A DNA stretch of 48,825 nt from Clostridiaceae bacterium (GTDB lineage Bacteria > Bacillota > Clostridia > Lachnospirales > Lachnospiraceae). Positions 14,609 to 23,566 of this stretch are shown here, piece after piece. The DNA is taken from assembly GCA_009911065.1 (NCBI GenBank), contig QXWR01000039.1, positions 1 to 48,825 on the forward strand, given 5' to 3'. The notes beneath the pieces were generated by a model. That model was not told the DNA's origin and ran no database searches. It saw nothing but the letters and a program-made list of their open reading frames with translations. How positions within the stretch are numbered: the stretch's first letter is position 1; every line of letters starts with the position of its first letter. The position numbers and the translations under genes were made by a program.

Positions 14609-16222
14609 ATGGGAGTTTTTGATTTTTTTGGAAAAAAAGGCGAGACGAAGGATTATAATCTTGTTGGAAGCGGCCAGCTTCGGGACATGATGGAAGAAAT
14701 TCGGAATAATATAAAGCAGGATTTTGGTGGTATTCCAGTAGAGGAAAATGAAATTGATGATTTTTACGTGGTTTTGAAACGGGCGGTTGAAAAACATTTA
14801 GAAAGTCAGATGTCATCAGGGGCAGGATCAGGGGATATGGAATCTTTGTCAGTGGATGCACTTCCCCTGTTTCATGTATCGGAAGATCATATGTATGCCT
14901 ATGTGTGTGTTCTTCCTCCATTGAATGAAGGGGAAGGGATTGAACGGGATCGGTTTCTTGAGGACATGCGATATGAGGGGATTGTTTATGGAATTGATGA
15001 GGAGGCGGTTTCCCGGCTTATTTCTATGCAGGAATATTTGCATATTATACAGATAGCTGCGGGAACAAGTCCTCTGGATGGAAAAGATGGAAGGCTGGAA
15101 GAGCTGTTTCAGCGAAGAAACGAGAAAACACTGGAGCTTGATGACAATGCCTCTCTGGAAAGAATAGATTTTCGAAAACATAATAAAGTACAAACCATTC
15201 AGGAGGGGGAGGTTATCTGCCGCATTCATGCCCCAGTAGCTGCCAAGGACGGAATGACGGTTTCCGGACAGGTGCTTTATGCCAGAGGAGGAGAGGCGGT
15301 CAGAATACCTAAGGGGAAGAATACCACAATTTCTGCGGATGGTTCTGTTTTGACTGCAGATATTAGTGGCGTTGTGGTGACGGAAGACGATAATTTTACA
15401 GTCAACGATCAGAAAATCGTGTTCCATGATGTAGACGCTTCTGTGGGAGATCTGGAGTGTATGGGAGATTTGTTTATCCGGGGAAATATTGATGATGGCG
15501 TTACGATCAATGCAATCGGAAATATTATCATTGAAGGAAATGTACGCCACGGAAAAATCTTGTCTGGCGGAACCATACGGATACAGGGAGAGGTAAAAGG
15601 CTCCAGGGAGAATGAACTAAGCGCAGAGAAACAAATCCAGTGTGCTATTTTGGAAGAGGCAACGGCTACGGCAAAAGGAAATATTTATGCAGAAGTGATT
15701 GCCAACAGTGAGGTGATTAGCCGGGAAGGCTCCATTTATGCCGTGTCGGGCCGGGGATTGATCTTTGGAGGAAGTATTCAGGCATACACCTCTGTCTTTA
15801 CAAAGAAAATCGGCAATATATCTGGATGCAAAAATTTGTTCACGTTAGGGTATAACCCTAAGCGGGAAGAGCGGAGAGATGCAGTGGCCAATGAGTTAAA
15901 AGAGATTGACGTTCTCTGTGAAAGATTGCGGAAGGATATAGCAGAAATGCGGGCGGCCGGCAAAAACTATCAGCGGGATACAAAAGAAGAGTATGCCCGG
16001 TTGGTAGAACAGCGCAGCGTGTACGATGATTTGGCAAAGAGAAAGACAAAGGAATTAGAGGAACTAGAGAGCATACTCCTTTCCAATGTGTCAGGCAGTA
16101 TCATCTGTGAAAAAATACATCCCACAACGCAGGTTCATATTGGAGGACATAAAATCGTCATTCAGGAAGAAGTGACAGACTGTAATATTCATTTGCAGGG
16201 AAAGCAGGTTGTGTTAAAGTAA
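14609..16222 (+). CDS. FapA-family (DUF342) protein
   Basis: This 537-residue protein has the DUF342/FapA architecture. An N-terminal domain (about 1-200) leads to the family's right-handed beta-helix with GxI/GxV repeats (VICRIHAPVAAKDGMTVSGQ, GDLFIRGNIDDGVTINAIGN, IIIEGNVRHGKI). A coiled coil (about 425-490, LKEIDVLCERLRKDIAEMRA) and a short C-terminal beta part (VHIGGHKIVIQEEV) follow. AAAGGAG precedes the ATG. FapA in Vibrio affects polar flagellar assembly through GGDEF/FlrA-type signalling; in Clostridia the role is less clear. It stands alone here, with a surface-glycan pair downstream. It is cytoplasmic, with no signal or membrane segment. Confidence 0.85.
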   Translation: MGVFDFFGKKGETKDYNLVGSGQLRDMMEEIRNNIKQDFGGIPVEENEIDDFYVVLKRAVEKHLESQMSSGAGSGDMESLSVDALPLFHVSEDHMYAYVCVLPPLNEGEGIERDRFLEDMRYEGIVYGIDEEAVSRLISMQEYLHIIQIAAGTSPLDGKDGRLEELFQRRNEKTLELDDNASLERIDFRKHNKVQTIQEGEVICRIHAPVAAKDGMTVSGQVLYARGGEAVRIPKGKNTTISADGSVLTADISGVVVTEDDNFTVNDQKIVFHDVDASVGDLECMGDLFIRGNIDDGVTINAIGNIIIEGNVRHGKILSGGTIRIQGEVKGSRENELSAEKQIQCAILEEATATAKGNIYAEVIANSEVISREGSIYAVSGRGLIFGGSIQAYTSVFTKKIGNISGCKNLFTLGYNPKREERRDAVANELKEIDVLCERLRKDIAEMRAAGKNYQRDTKEEYARLVEQRSVYDDLAKRKTKELEELESILLSNVSGSIICEKIHPTTQVHIGGHKIVIQEEVTDCNIHLQGKQVVLK

Positions 16223-16296
16223 ATGGGAATCCGTCTTGTATCGCCCCTTGAGATGGAAAATTACGGGTTGAAAGCAAATGCGGTTTGTGTTATTCT

Positions 16297-16442
16297 TACT
16301 GAAAAAGTCCTTTCTGGCAGCTGTGCATCAAAGATTGTGGGAGACTTTGCCGAAATAAGAGAATGGCAGAGGTTTACGTTGACGGATTGAGCGTCTCCCA
16401 CAAAGTGGGATATGGAGATGGCAGGACTGAATTTTAAGACAC
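16297..16442. mobile_element. Degenerate copy of the small inverted-repeat (MITE-like) element
   Basis: The right end AATTTTAAGACAC (16,430-16,442) and interior blocks such as TTGTGGGAGA, TACGTTGAC and CAAAGTGGG follow the same order as the reverse complement of the element at 48,403-48,554. The left end (around 16,298, ACTGAAAAAG) is worn. It lies in the 255-base gap between fapA and the Wzt-like gene and contains no gene. Confidence 0.6.
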
Positions 16443-16477
16443 GTTCCAGAGGCAATTTAAGATGAAAGAGGAAGAAC

Positions 16478-17923
16478 ATGCCGTTAGAAGAAAATATGGA
16501 ATATGCAATCCAGGTACAGGATGTAAGTAAGGTGTACCAATTATATGATAAGCCCATTGACCGTCTGAAGGAATCTTTGAGTTTGTCCCATAAAAGCTAC
16601 CATAAAGATTTTTTTGCATTGAATCAGATCTCTTTTCAGGTAAAAAAAGGCGAGACAGTAGGCATTATTGGCACCAATGGTTCGGGAAAATCTACAATAT
16701 TGAAGATTATTACAGGTGTGCTGACCCCAACATCCGGGGAGGTGAAAGTTTCCGGAGTGATTTCCGCCTTGCTGGAACTGGGCGCTGGGTTCAATATGGA
16801 TTATACCGGAATTGAAAATATCTATATGAATGGTACCATGATGGGATTTTCCCGCAAAGATATGGAGACAAAGCTTTCGGATATTTTGGAATTTGCTGAT
16901 ATTGGGGACTTTGTGTATCAGCCGGTAAAGACTTATTCCAGCGGTATGTTTGTGCGGTTGGCGTTTGCTTTGGCTATTAATGTAGAGCCAGAGATTTTGA
17001 TTGTGGATGAAGCTCTTTCTGTGGGAGATGTCTTTTTTCAGGCAAAATGCTACCGGAGGATGGAGGAAATCCGGAAAAACGGGACCACGATTTTGATGGT
17101 CACTCACGATATGGGGAGTGTGATTAAATATTGCAACCGGGTGGTGCTGCTGAACCGGGGACATTTTGTGGCAGAGGGAGCGCCAGGAAAAATGGTGGAT
17201 TTGTATAAAAAAATTCTTGCAAATCAGATGGAGGATTTGGAGGAGGAATTGAGTGCAGAAAATGATTTTTCCGGAGAAATTCTTTGTCAGCCAGAGGAAG
17301 AAACGGTGCCGGAGAAATCATCTTTGTTGTCCTCAAAAAAGGAGGATGAGACGAGAGAAACGTCTTTAAAAAGAGAGAACCATCCGGAAGAAAAGAACCG
17401 TCAGGCAGAAAAAGACTTGATGAAGGATCATCTCACCATCAATCCGAACCGGACTGAGTATGGCAATGGCAAGGCAGAGATTTATGATTTGGGGCTGTTT
17501 GATGAGCGGGGAAATTTGACAAATCTTCTGCTAAAGGGAGAATACTTTACCATTCGGGAAAAAATTCGCTTTCAGGCTGATATACAAGCTCCGATTTTTA
17601 CCTATACCATCAAAAGTAAAATGGGGGAGGAGCTGTCGGGAACCAATACTATGTTTGAGGGGACGGATATTCATTCCGTAAAGGCAGGAGATCAGTATGA
17701 AGTGAATTTTCGGCAGAAAATGACCCTTCAGGGAGGCGAATATCTGTTGTCTATGAGTTGCACTGGTTTTGAACAGGGGGAACATACCGTATATCATCGT
17801 CTTTATGATATTGCCAATATTACGGTGATTTCCAATAAGAATACTGTGGGAATCTATGATATGGAATCTGAAGTAAAGGCAACGTACCAGCCAGGGGATG
17901 TTTCGTATGTGGAATCATGTTAA
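16478..17923 (+). CDS. Wzt-type ABC ATPase for surface polysaccharide export
   Basis: This 481-residue protein has an N-terminal ABC ATPase of the polysaccharide-export class: Walker A GTNGSGKST at about 65-73, ISALLELGAGFNMDYTG, signature YSSGMFVRLAFA and Walker B EILIVDEAL. A charged linker (about 240-325) precedes a C-terminal Wzt_C-like beta-sandwich (about 335-475; EIYDLGLFDERGN, AGDQYEVNFRQKM). In the family that domain recognises the capped end of the glycan and gives export specificity. The usual permease partner (Wzm/TagG) is not next to it. Together with the glycosyltransferase downstream it suggests export of a cell-surface or flagellar glycan; the product is not known. Confidence 0.9.
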   Translation: MPLEENMEYAIQVQDVSKVYQLYDKPIDRLKESLSLSHKSYHKDFFALNQISFQVKKGETVGIIGTNGSGKSTILKIITGVLTPTSGEVKVSGVISALLELGAGFNMDYTGIENIYMNGTMMGFSRKDMETKLSDILEFADIGDFVYQPVKTYSSGMFVRLAFALAINVEPEILIVDEALSVGDVFFQAKCYRRMEEIRKNGTTILMVTHDMGSVIKYCNRVVLLNRGHFVAEGAPGKMVDLYKKILANQMEDLEEELSAENDFSGEILCQPEEETVPEKSSLLSSKKEDETRETSLKRENHPEEKNRQAEKDLMKDHLTINPNRTEYGNGKAEIYDLGLFDERGNLTNLLLKGEYFTIREKIRFQADIQAPIFTYTIKSKMGEELSGTNTMFEGTDIHSVKAGDQYEVNFRQKMTLQGGEYLLSMSCTGFEQGEHTVYHRLYDIANITVISNKNTVGIYDMESEVKATYQPGDVSYVESC

Positions 17924-18052
17924 GTCCATGTACAGAAAAGCATGGCAGGTAGTATATCGTTGCATTCATCGGAAAGTAAATCGTGCAATGATATAAGTTA
18001 TAGAGCTGTGCCGGAATAGAGGAATTAAAAAATAAAGGTGGTGTAATCGGTT

Positions 18053-21000
18053 ATGAGACGGATGGATGATGAGATTCAAATGCTTCTTAAAGAGTATGGC
18101 GGAGATATTGATCAGGCTCTGGCACAAAACAGCCGTCTGGACTATTTGTATGCGCTTTCAGAGCAGCGGGAGCTGTTGTTGGAGTGGTATGATTTTGACC
18201 AGTCAGAGGAGCTTTTGCAGGTTGGTGCGGATTATGGAGCCATGACCGGGTTGTATCGAAGCGTAGTCCGAAACGTGACGGTTTTGGATACAGAAAAAAA
18301 GGCTCTTGAGACAGTGCAGCTTCGTTATCCGGCAGCAAAAAATATCACCTGTGAGCAGGGAACACTTTCTCAATACAGGGACCGGATGGCAGGGACAGGT
18401 AAAAAGTACCAATATATTGTGATGACAGGCACGCCGGAGGAGACATGGGATTCTCAAATTTGTGCGGCAAAGGCTCTTTTAAAGGACACGGGCGTTCTCA
18501 TTGTGGCGGTTGCCAATGCTTTGGGAATGAAATACTGGGCAGGCTCGGGGCGAGAGGAAGGGGAACTGGCAAAGGGGCGGCTGGTCCGGCTTTTGTGCGG
18601 AGATTCCAAAGAACAGGGGCATATGTGCTTTTACTATCCCATGCCAGATTACCGTGTTCCGGTATCTATTTATTCCGATGAATATCTGCCGAAAAAAGGA
18701 GACTTAACCCGGGTGACGCCTGCCTATGATTATCCTCAATATCACATGATGGATATGGGAGAAGGATTTGATGCGGTCTGTGAAGAAGGACTGTTTGATT
18801 TGTATGCCAACTCTTATCTGGTTTTCTGGAGTCTGGATTCCAAAGAGCTTGAGAAAAATCAACGAATTTTCATCAAATACAACAAGACCCGCAGGGAGCA
18901 GTTCCAGATCAAAACCTGTATTTGCCAGAAAAAGAGACAAGAACCCAATCCAAAGGGAGACGGACAGGGAGGAACTTCTGAAGGAGAAGAAAGGTATGTG
19001 GAAAAAGCGGCGCTTAGCCTGGGAGGCATGGGACATATCTGGTCGTTTCAGGAAAAATATGAGAAACTTTCCAGACAGCACCGGATATTAAAGGCGGCAA
19101 AGCCAGAATATCAGGAGGAGAAAAACGCGGCGTTTTTTCCGTATTTGCGGGGACAAACCTGGGCTGAGCAGCTGGGGGAGGAGATTTCAGGGGGGAAACT
19201 GCCGATTGATACGCTAAAAGACGCTATGGACCGGCTGTATGATGTAGATCCAGAAAGCAAAGGGGATTTTGTCCGGACCGAGGAATTTATGGAAGTATTT
19301 GGGGAAGGGCTGGAAGAATCCGAGCTGGCTCTTTTGGAAAAGGATGCCACCTGTGAAGTGTCCAACATTGACTTGCTATTTGAAAATATTCTCACAACAG
19401 AAAAGGGAGATTACTGTCTGGATTATGAGTGGGTATTTCTCTTTCCGGTGCCGGAGCATTTTGTAAAATACCGGATTCTCTATTATTTTTATGAACAATA
19501 CAGCAGCTTGATGCGGGAGCTGGGACTTGACCGGATTTTAGAAGCGTTTCAGATTGAGCCGGAACTGGTTGAGATTTACCAGAAAATGGAGATTAACTTC
19601 CAGAATTATGTTCATGGGGAAAACCAACAGAAATACCTGGGAAATTACATGGTTTATTCACGGGGAATCCGGGAAATCCGCCAGACAGAAAGCGATTTGG
19701 AGCGGGTCAGAGAGCGGATTGAGCAGATGAAGATTCACACCAGAGAAAAAGATGTGACCATTCGAAAGATCACGGAAGTTCAGCGGCTGACGAACAATCA
19801 TGTGACCAATCTGGAGATTATCATTGGGGATCTGCGCCGGGAAAATCAGGAATTGGGAAAGACTCTGGCTTACTTAAACCGCCATGAGGCTCTTATTTTC
19901 AAGGCAAAACGGAAGCTGGGAGAGCAGGTAAACCGAAAGTATCCGCCAGGATCTTTGGAACGGAAACAGCTGAAATATAAAAAAGATTATTTGCTGCATC
20001 CGATTCACTCTATGAAGCTTTATTCCACAGAAGAGGGGCGGAATCTGCGGGATGGATATTTTTATATTGGGGACCTTTATCTGCAGTATGGGAAGCTGAA
20101 ATTTGAACATGAAAACCAGCCAAAGGTGTCCATTGTAATTCCGGTTTACAATCAGATTTCCTACACCTATGCCTGTCTTGTGTCCATATTGGAGCATACA
20201 AAAGGAATCAGCTATGAAGTTTTGATTGCAGATGATGTGTCCACAGACGCCACAGAGCGGCTGGAAGATTTTGCGGAAGGACTGGTAATTTGCAGAAATA
20301 AGGAAAATCAGGGATTTTTGAAAAATTGCAACCAGGCGGCCCAACAAGCAAAAGGGGAGTATCTGATGTTTTTGAACAATGATACTCAGGTGACGGAAGG
20401 CTGGCTCACCTCTTTGGTGAATCTGATTGAGTCAGACCAATCCATTGGTATGGTTGGCTCCAAACTGGTGTACCCGGATGGGCGGCTTCAGGAGGCCGGA
20501 GGCATTATCTGGAGTGATGGTTCTGGATGGAATTATGGGCGGCTGGATGACCCAGATAAGCCGGAATACAATTACGTGAAGGATGTAGATTATATTTCCG
20601 GGGCAGCAATTTTGCTGCCGGTATGGCTGTGGAAGAAGATTGGTGGATTTGACACCCGGTTTGCACCGGCATACTGCGAAGATTCTGATCTGGCCTTTGA
20701 AGTGAGAAAAGAGGGGTATCGGGTTGTGTATCAGCCTCTCTCTAAAGTGATTCATTTTGAAGGCATTTCCAATGGCACGGATGTACAGGGAACCGGGCTG
20801 AAACGTTACCAGGTAGAAAACAGTGAGAAGCTGAAACAAAAGTGGGCAAAAGAGTTTGCCGCGCAATGTGTGAATGACGGAAATCCAGACCCGTTTCGTG
20901 CAAGGGAACGGAGTATGGGGAAAAAGATCATTCTTGTAGTAGACCATTATGTGCCTACTTATGACCGGGATGCTGGTTCAAAGACCACATTTCAGTATCT

Positions 21001-22042
21001 GAAAATGTTTTTGAAGAAAGGATACGTGGTTAAATTCCTGGGAGATAATTTTCTGCGGGAAGAACCTTATTCCACAACCCTTCAGCAGATGGGCATTGAA
21101 GTTTTGTATGGTGCAGAGTACCAGGTGAAGATTTGGGACTGGCTTCGGGACCATGGGGAGGATATTGCTGTGGCATATCTGAACCGACCTCATATTGCCT
21201 CCAAGTATATTGACTATATTTTGGATAATACGGATATGAAGGTGATTTATTATGGTCATGACCTGCATTTTCTGCGGGAAGGGCGGGAATATCAGCTGAC
21301 TGGCGATCTCCAAAAGCGGGAGGAGGCAGAATACTGGAAATCCGTGGAGATGATGCTGATGAGCAAGGCAGCTGTATCCTATTATCCGTCGTATGTGGAG
21401 CGGGACGCAATTCAAAGTATGGACCCGACGGTTGTAGTGAAGGACATTACAGCCTATGTGTTTGACAAATTTAAGGAAAATCTCCAGATGGACTTTGCCA
21501 AAAGGCAGGGGCTTTTGTTTGTGGGCGGTTTTGCACATCCGCCCAACGGTGACGCAGTGCTTTGGTTTGCCAGAGAAATTTATCCGCAGATTTGTGAAAA
21601 TATGCAGGCAGCTGGACAAATGCCGCCAGAGTTTGTGGTGGTTGGCTCTAAGGTGACAGAGGAAATAAAGGCTCTGGAACAGCCGGGGAATGGAATTGTT
21701 ATCAAGGGGTTTGTGTCAGAGGAAGAATTGGAGCATCTGTATGAGACATGCAGAATCGTGGTAGTGCCTCTTCGGTATGGAGCAGGAGTCAAGGGAAAGG
21801 TGGTGGAGGCCATCTATAACGGAGCGCCTGTTGTCACTACAGCCATTGGGGCAGAGGGAATGCCCTTAGCAGAGGAGGTTCTGCTGATTGAGGATGAGCC
21901 AAAAAGGTTTGCAGATGTAGTTACAGACCTTTACAGGGATACCGATAAGTGCCGTGAGCTTTGCCAGAAGACTCAGGAGTATATTCAGGCATATTTTAGC
22001 GTGGATGCGGCCTGGAAAAGGATTGAGGAGGATTTTGAGTAG
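18053..22042 (+). CDS. Giant multi-domain glycosyltransferase: methyltransferase-like, GT2 and GT4 domains
   Basis: This 1,329-residue protein has four parts. Residues 1-280 are methyltransferase-like (EELLQVGADYGAMTG, with AKALLKDTGVLIVAVANALG). About 280-690 is helical, with a coiled coil near 555-625. About 692-945 is a GT2 domain (VSIVIPVYNQISYTYACLVS, LIADDVSTD, DxD-like FLNNDTQ, YCEDSDLAFEVRKEGY with the catalytic ED). About 956-1329 is a GT4-like domain (LLFVGGFAHPPNGDAV, VVPLRYGAGVKGKVVEA with its sugar-nucleotide-binding E). It has no signal peptide and is probably cytoplasmic. Fusions like this extend and cap O-antigen-like chains, fitting the Wzt-type exporter upstream. AAAGGTGG precedes the start. 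The capping role is inferred. Confidence 0.88.
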   Translation: MRRMDDEIQMLLKEYGGDIDQALAQNSRLDYLYALSEQRELLLEWYDFDQSEELLQVGADYGAMTGLYRSVVRNVTVLDTEKKALETVQLRYPAAKNITCEQGTLSQYRDRMAGTGKKYQYIVMTGTPEETWDSQICAAKALLKDTGVLIVAVANALGMKYWAGSGREEGELAKGRLVRLLCGDSKEQGHMCFYYPMPDYRVPVSIYSDEYLPKKGDLTRVTPAYDYPQYHMMDMGEGFDAVCEEGLFDLYANSYLVFWSLDSKELEKNQRIFIKYNKTRREQFQIKTCICQKKRQEPNPKGDGQGGTSEGEERYVEKAALSLGGMGHIWSFQEKYEKLSRQHRILKAAKPEYQEEKNAAFFPYLRGQTWAEQLGEEISGGKLPIDTLKDAMDRLYDVDPESKGDFVRTEEFMEVFGEGLEESELALLEKDATCEVSNIDLLFENILTTEKGDYCLDYEWVFLFPVPEHFVKYRILYYFYEQYSSLMRELGLDRILEAFQIEPELVEIYQKMEINFQNYVHGENQQKYLGNYMVYSRGIREIRQTESDLERVRERIEQMKIHTREKDVTIRKITEVQRLTNNHVTNLEIIIGDLRRENQELGKTLAYLNRHEALIFKAKRKLGEQVNRKYPPGSLERKQLKYKKDYLLHPIHSMKLYSTEEGRNLRDGYFYIGDLYLQYGKLKFEHENQPKVSIVIPVYNQISYTYACLVSILEHTKGISYEVLIADDVSTDATERLEDFAEGLVICRNKENQGFLKNCNQAAQQAKGEYLMFLNNDTQVTEGWLTSLVNLIESDQSIGMVGSKLVYPDGRLQEAGGIIWSDGSGWNYGRLDDPDKPEYNYVKDVDYISGAAILLPVWLWKKIGGFDTRFAPAYCEDSDLAFEVRKEGYRVVYQPLSKVIHFEGISNGTDVQGTGLKRYQVENSEKLKQKWAKEFAAQCVNDGNPDPFRARERSMGKKIILVVDHYVPTYDRDAGSKTTFQYLKMFLKKGYVVKFLGDNFLREEPYSTTLQQMGIEVLYGAEYQVKIWDWLRDHGEDIAVAYLNRPHIASKYIDYILDNTDMKVIYYGHDLHFLREGREYQLTGDLQKREEAEYWKSVEMMLMSKAAVSYYPSYVERDAIQSMDPTVVVKDITAYVFDKFKENLQMDFAKRQGLLFVGGFAHPPNGDAVLWFAREIYPQICENMQAAGQMPPEFVVVGSKVTEEIKALEQPGNGIVIKGFVSEEELEHLYETCRIVVVPLRYGAGVKGKVVEAIYNGAPVVTTAIGAEGMPLAEEVLLIEDEPKRFADVVTDLYRDTDKCRELCQKTQEYIQAYFSVDAAWKRIEEDFE

Positions 22043-22045
22043 AAT

Positions 22046-23047
22046 ATGAGGAAAGAGGTTCGGCTGGCAGATATTGCCAAGCAGCTTGGAGTCAGCGTTG
22101 TTACGGTGTCCAATGCCCTGGCAGGGCAAAAAGGAGTCAGTGAAGAGCTGCGGACGAAGATTAAACAGGTGGCGGCAGAGATGGGATATCAGGTCAGGGG
22201 AACCGCTGTCAGCAGCAAAAAAATCCTCAATGTAGGGGTGATTATCGGGGAGAAATACCTGGGTCCTTATCCCTCTTATTATTGGAAAGTGTATCAGGAA
22301 TTGTCTCTGATTGCAGGACTTCATAATTGTGTGATACTGTTTGAGGTGCTGCGCCATGAAAGAGAGGCGGCTTTGGAGCTGCCACTCTTTGCTATGGAAC
22401 AGCAAATTCAAGGATTGATTGTGATTGGCGAAATTGGAAGACCTTATTTGGAGTTTCTTCACGAACAGCCGGATTTTCCTATGGTGCTGGTAGATTTTAT
22501 GATGCAGGGAATGGGATGTCCGTCTGTGATGGCAGATAATTACTATGGCATGTATAAGATGGTGAATTATCTAATTGAACAGGGGCATAAGGAGATTGCT
22601 TATGTAGGCACATTGCTGGCAAGCAACAGCATTACGGACCGGTACTTTGGATACCGGAAAGCCTTAATGGAAAGGGGGTTGGAGATGAATCCGGACTGGG
22701 TGCTTCAGGATCGTACCATGGAAGGACAAATCGGAAATATTCAGCTGCCGGACCGGATGCCTACGGCTTTTGCCTGTAATTGTGACCTTACAGCCAGTGT
22801 GCTGGTAAATTTGCTGGAGAGCCGGGGATATCGGATACCAGAGGATATTTCCATTGTGGGATTTGATAATTATCTTTATGAGGGACTGTGCGATACCAGT
22901 ATTACCAGTTATGAGGTAGATATTAAGGAGATGGTTCGGTGCGCCATAAAAATTGTGGTTTCTCTGGCTGAGTGCGGCAAGGCGCCGGCAGATATGAGAA
23001 TGGTATCAGGGTGTGTGGTGGAAAAGGAGAGTGTGAGAAGAATATAA
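22046..23047 (+). CDS. LacI-family transcriptional regulator
   Basis: This 333-residue protein has an N-terminal LacI helix-turn-helix (RLADIAKQLGVSVVTVSNAL) and hinge, and a periplasmic-binding-protein-like effector domain ending FDNYLYEGLCDTSITSYEVD and VEKESVRRI. It starts three bases after the glycosyltransferase stop, so it may be read from that transcript, with only a distant GAGGAGG as ribosome site. The promoter of the mannan solute-binding gene lies about 450 bases downstream and has a twin before GH36, so the regulator most likely represses the mannan locus in response to a mannan-derived sugar. The HTH is intact. The effector is unknown. Confidence 0.85.
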   Translation: MRKEVRLADIAKQLGVSVVTVSNALAGQKGVSEELRTKIKQVAAEMGYQVRGTAVSSKKILNVGVIIGEKYLGPYPSYYWKVYQELSLIAGLHNCVILFEVLRHEREAALELPLFAMEQQIQGLIVIGEIGRPYLEFLHEQPDFPMVLVDFMMQGMGCPSVMADNYYGMYKMVNYLIEQGHKEIAYVGTLLASNSITDRYFGYRKALMERGLEMNPDWVLQDRTMEGQIGNIQLPDRMPTAFACNCDLTASVLVNLLESRGYRIPEDISIVGFDNYLYEGLCDTSITSYEVDIKEMVRCAIKIVVSLAECGKAPADMRMVSGCVVEKESVRRI

Positions 23048-23093
23048 GGATAAAGGGGAAAAAGAAGACAGACAAAGGAAATGAATGGAGGTT

Positions 23094-23234
23094 GCTCCAG
23101 AATAATTTGGAAATGTCTGATGACGGGCTTTTGCTCCGCTTTCTACGTTAGCTCTAAGGCTGCAAAAATGCAGCCAAAGTGTTGGCGGGGAAAGAGGAGG
23201 ATCAGGTGTTTCTAAATTATTCTGGAGCTTTTTT
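23094..23234. repeat. 135-bp inverted-repeat element, also a likely terminator of the regulator gene
   Basis: Twenty-base ends (23,094-23,113 and 23,209-23,228) are inverted copies with one mismatch: GCTCCAGAATAATTTGGAAA against its near-exact complement. An inner perfect hairpin GGCTGCA/TGCAGCC lies at 23,158-23,175. A run of six Ts follows the right end. It starts 47 bases after the LacI stop, so it can end that transcript, but its size and paired ends look like a small non-autonomous element. The stretch 23,235-23,500 is AT-rich regulatory DNA without a gene. Confidence 0.6.
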
Positions 23235-23353
23235 GATTATTTGTAATGGGGTTCTGTTAGGTGTGTAATGATTTTGGCCATAGGGAGGGGCAAGTTTTTA
23301 ATTATCTTGGGTATGGGTTTTTCCTGTGGAAATTAAGAGTTTTAAAGGATGAT

Positions 23354-23368
23354 AACTTAAATTAAGTT
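23354..23368. promoter_or_regulatory. Upstream AT palindrome, possible operator
   Basis: AACTTAAATTAAGTT is a perfect 7+1+7 palindrome 136 bases upstream of the promoter -35. TTAAGTTAAAA within and after it recurs upstream of the GH36 promoter (near 37,229). The high AT content weakens the case. Confidence 0.35.
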
Positions 23369-23503
23369 AAAATAAAACGAGATTAATAAATTTATAAAAG
23401 CTTAAATTATATTTAACAAACTTATTTATTTGGTTATATTGTATGATATTTATCTAATCTATAGTATATATCTAACAAAATTATAAAAATACTCACTTTT
23501 CTA

Positions 23504-23543
23504 TTGAAATTTAATTTAAGTAATATTATAATTAAATTAAATT
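23504..23543 (+). promoter_or_regulatory. Sigma-A promoter and inverted-repeat operator of mannan unit 1
   Basis: TTGAAA (23,504-23,509), 17 bases, then TATAAT (23,527-23,532) form a near-consensus promoter 35 bases before the lipoprotein ATG. A 12-base perfect inverted repeat, AATTTAATTTAA (23,508-23,519) and TTAAATTAAATT (23,532-23,543), overlaps the spacer and the start of transcription, an ideal repressor site. The block 23,521-23,540 is identical to 37,350-37,369 at the GH36 promoter. Confidence 0.75.
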
Positions 23544-23566
23544 TAAACAAGAAGGGTGGATGTGTT

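Noticed and set aside
14849..15550. 233-residue minus-strand ORF inside fapA
   Set aside because: It is a shadow frame of the FapA coding region with no start signal or family features.
23504..23566. N-terminal extension of the solute-binding protein from TTG 23,504
   Set aside because: That codon is the -35 box of the promoter, and the extension would precede the lipoprotein signal peptide.
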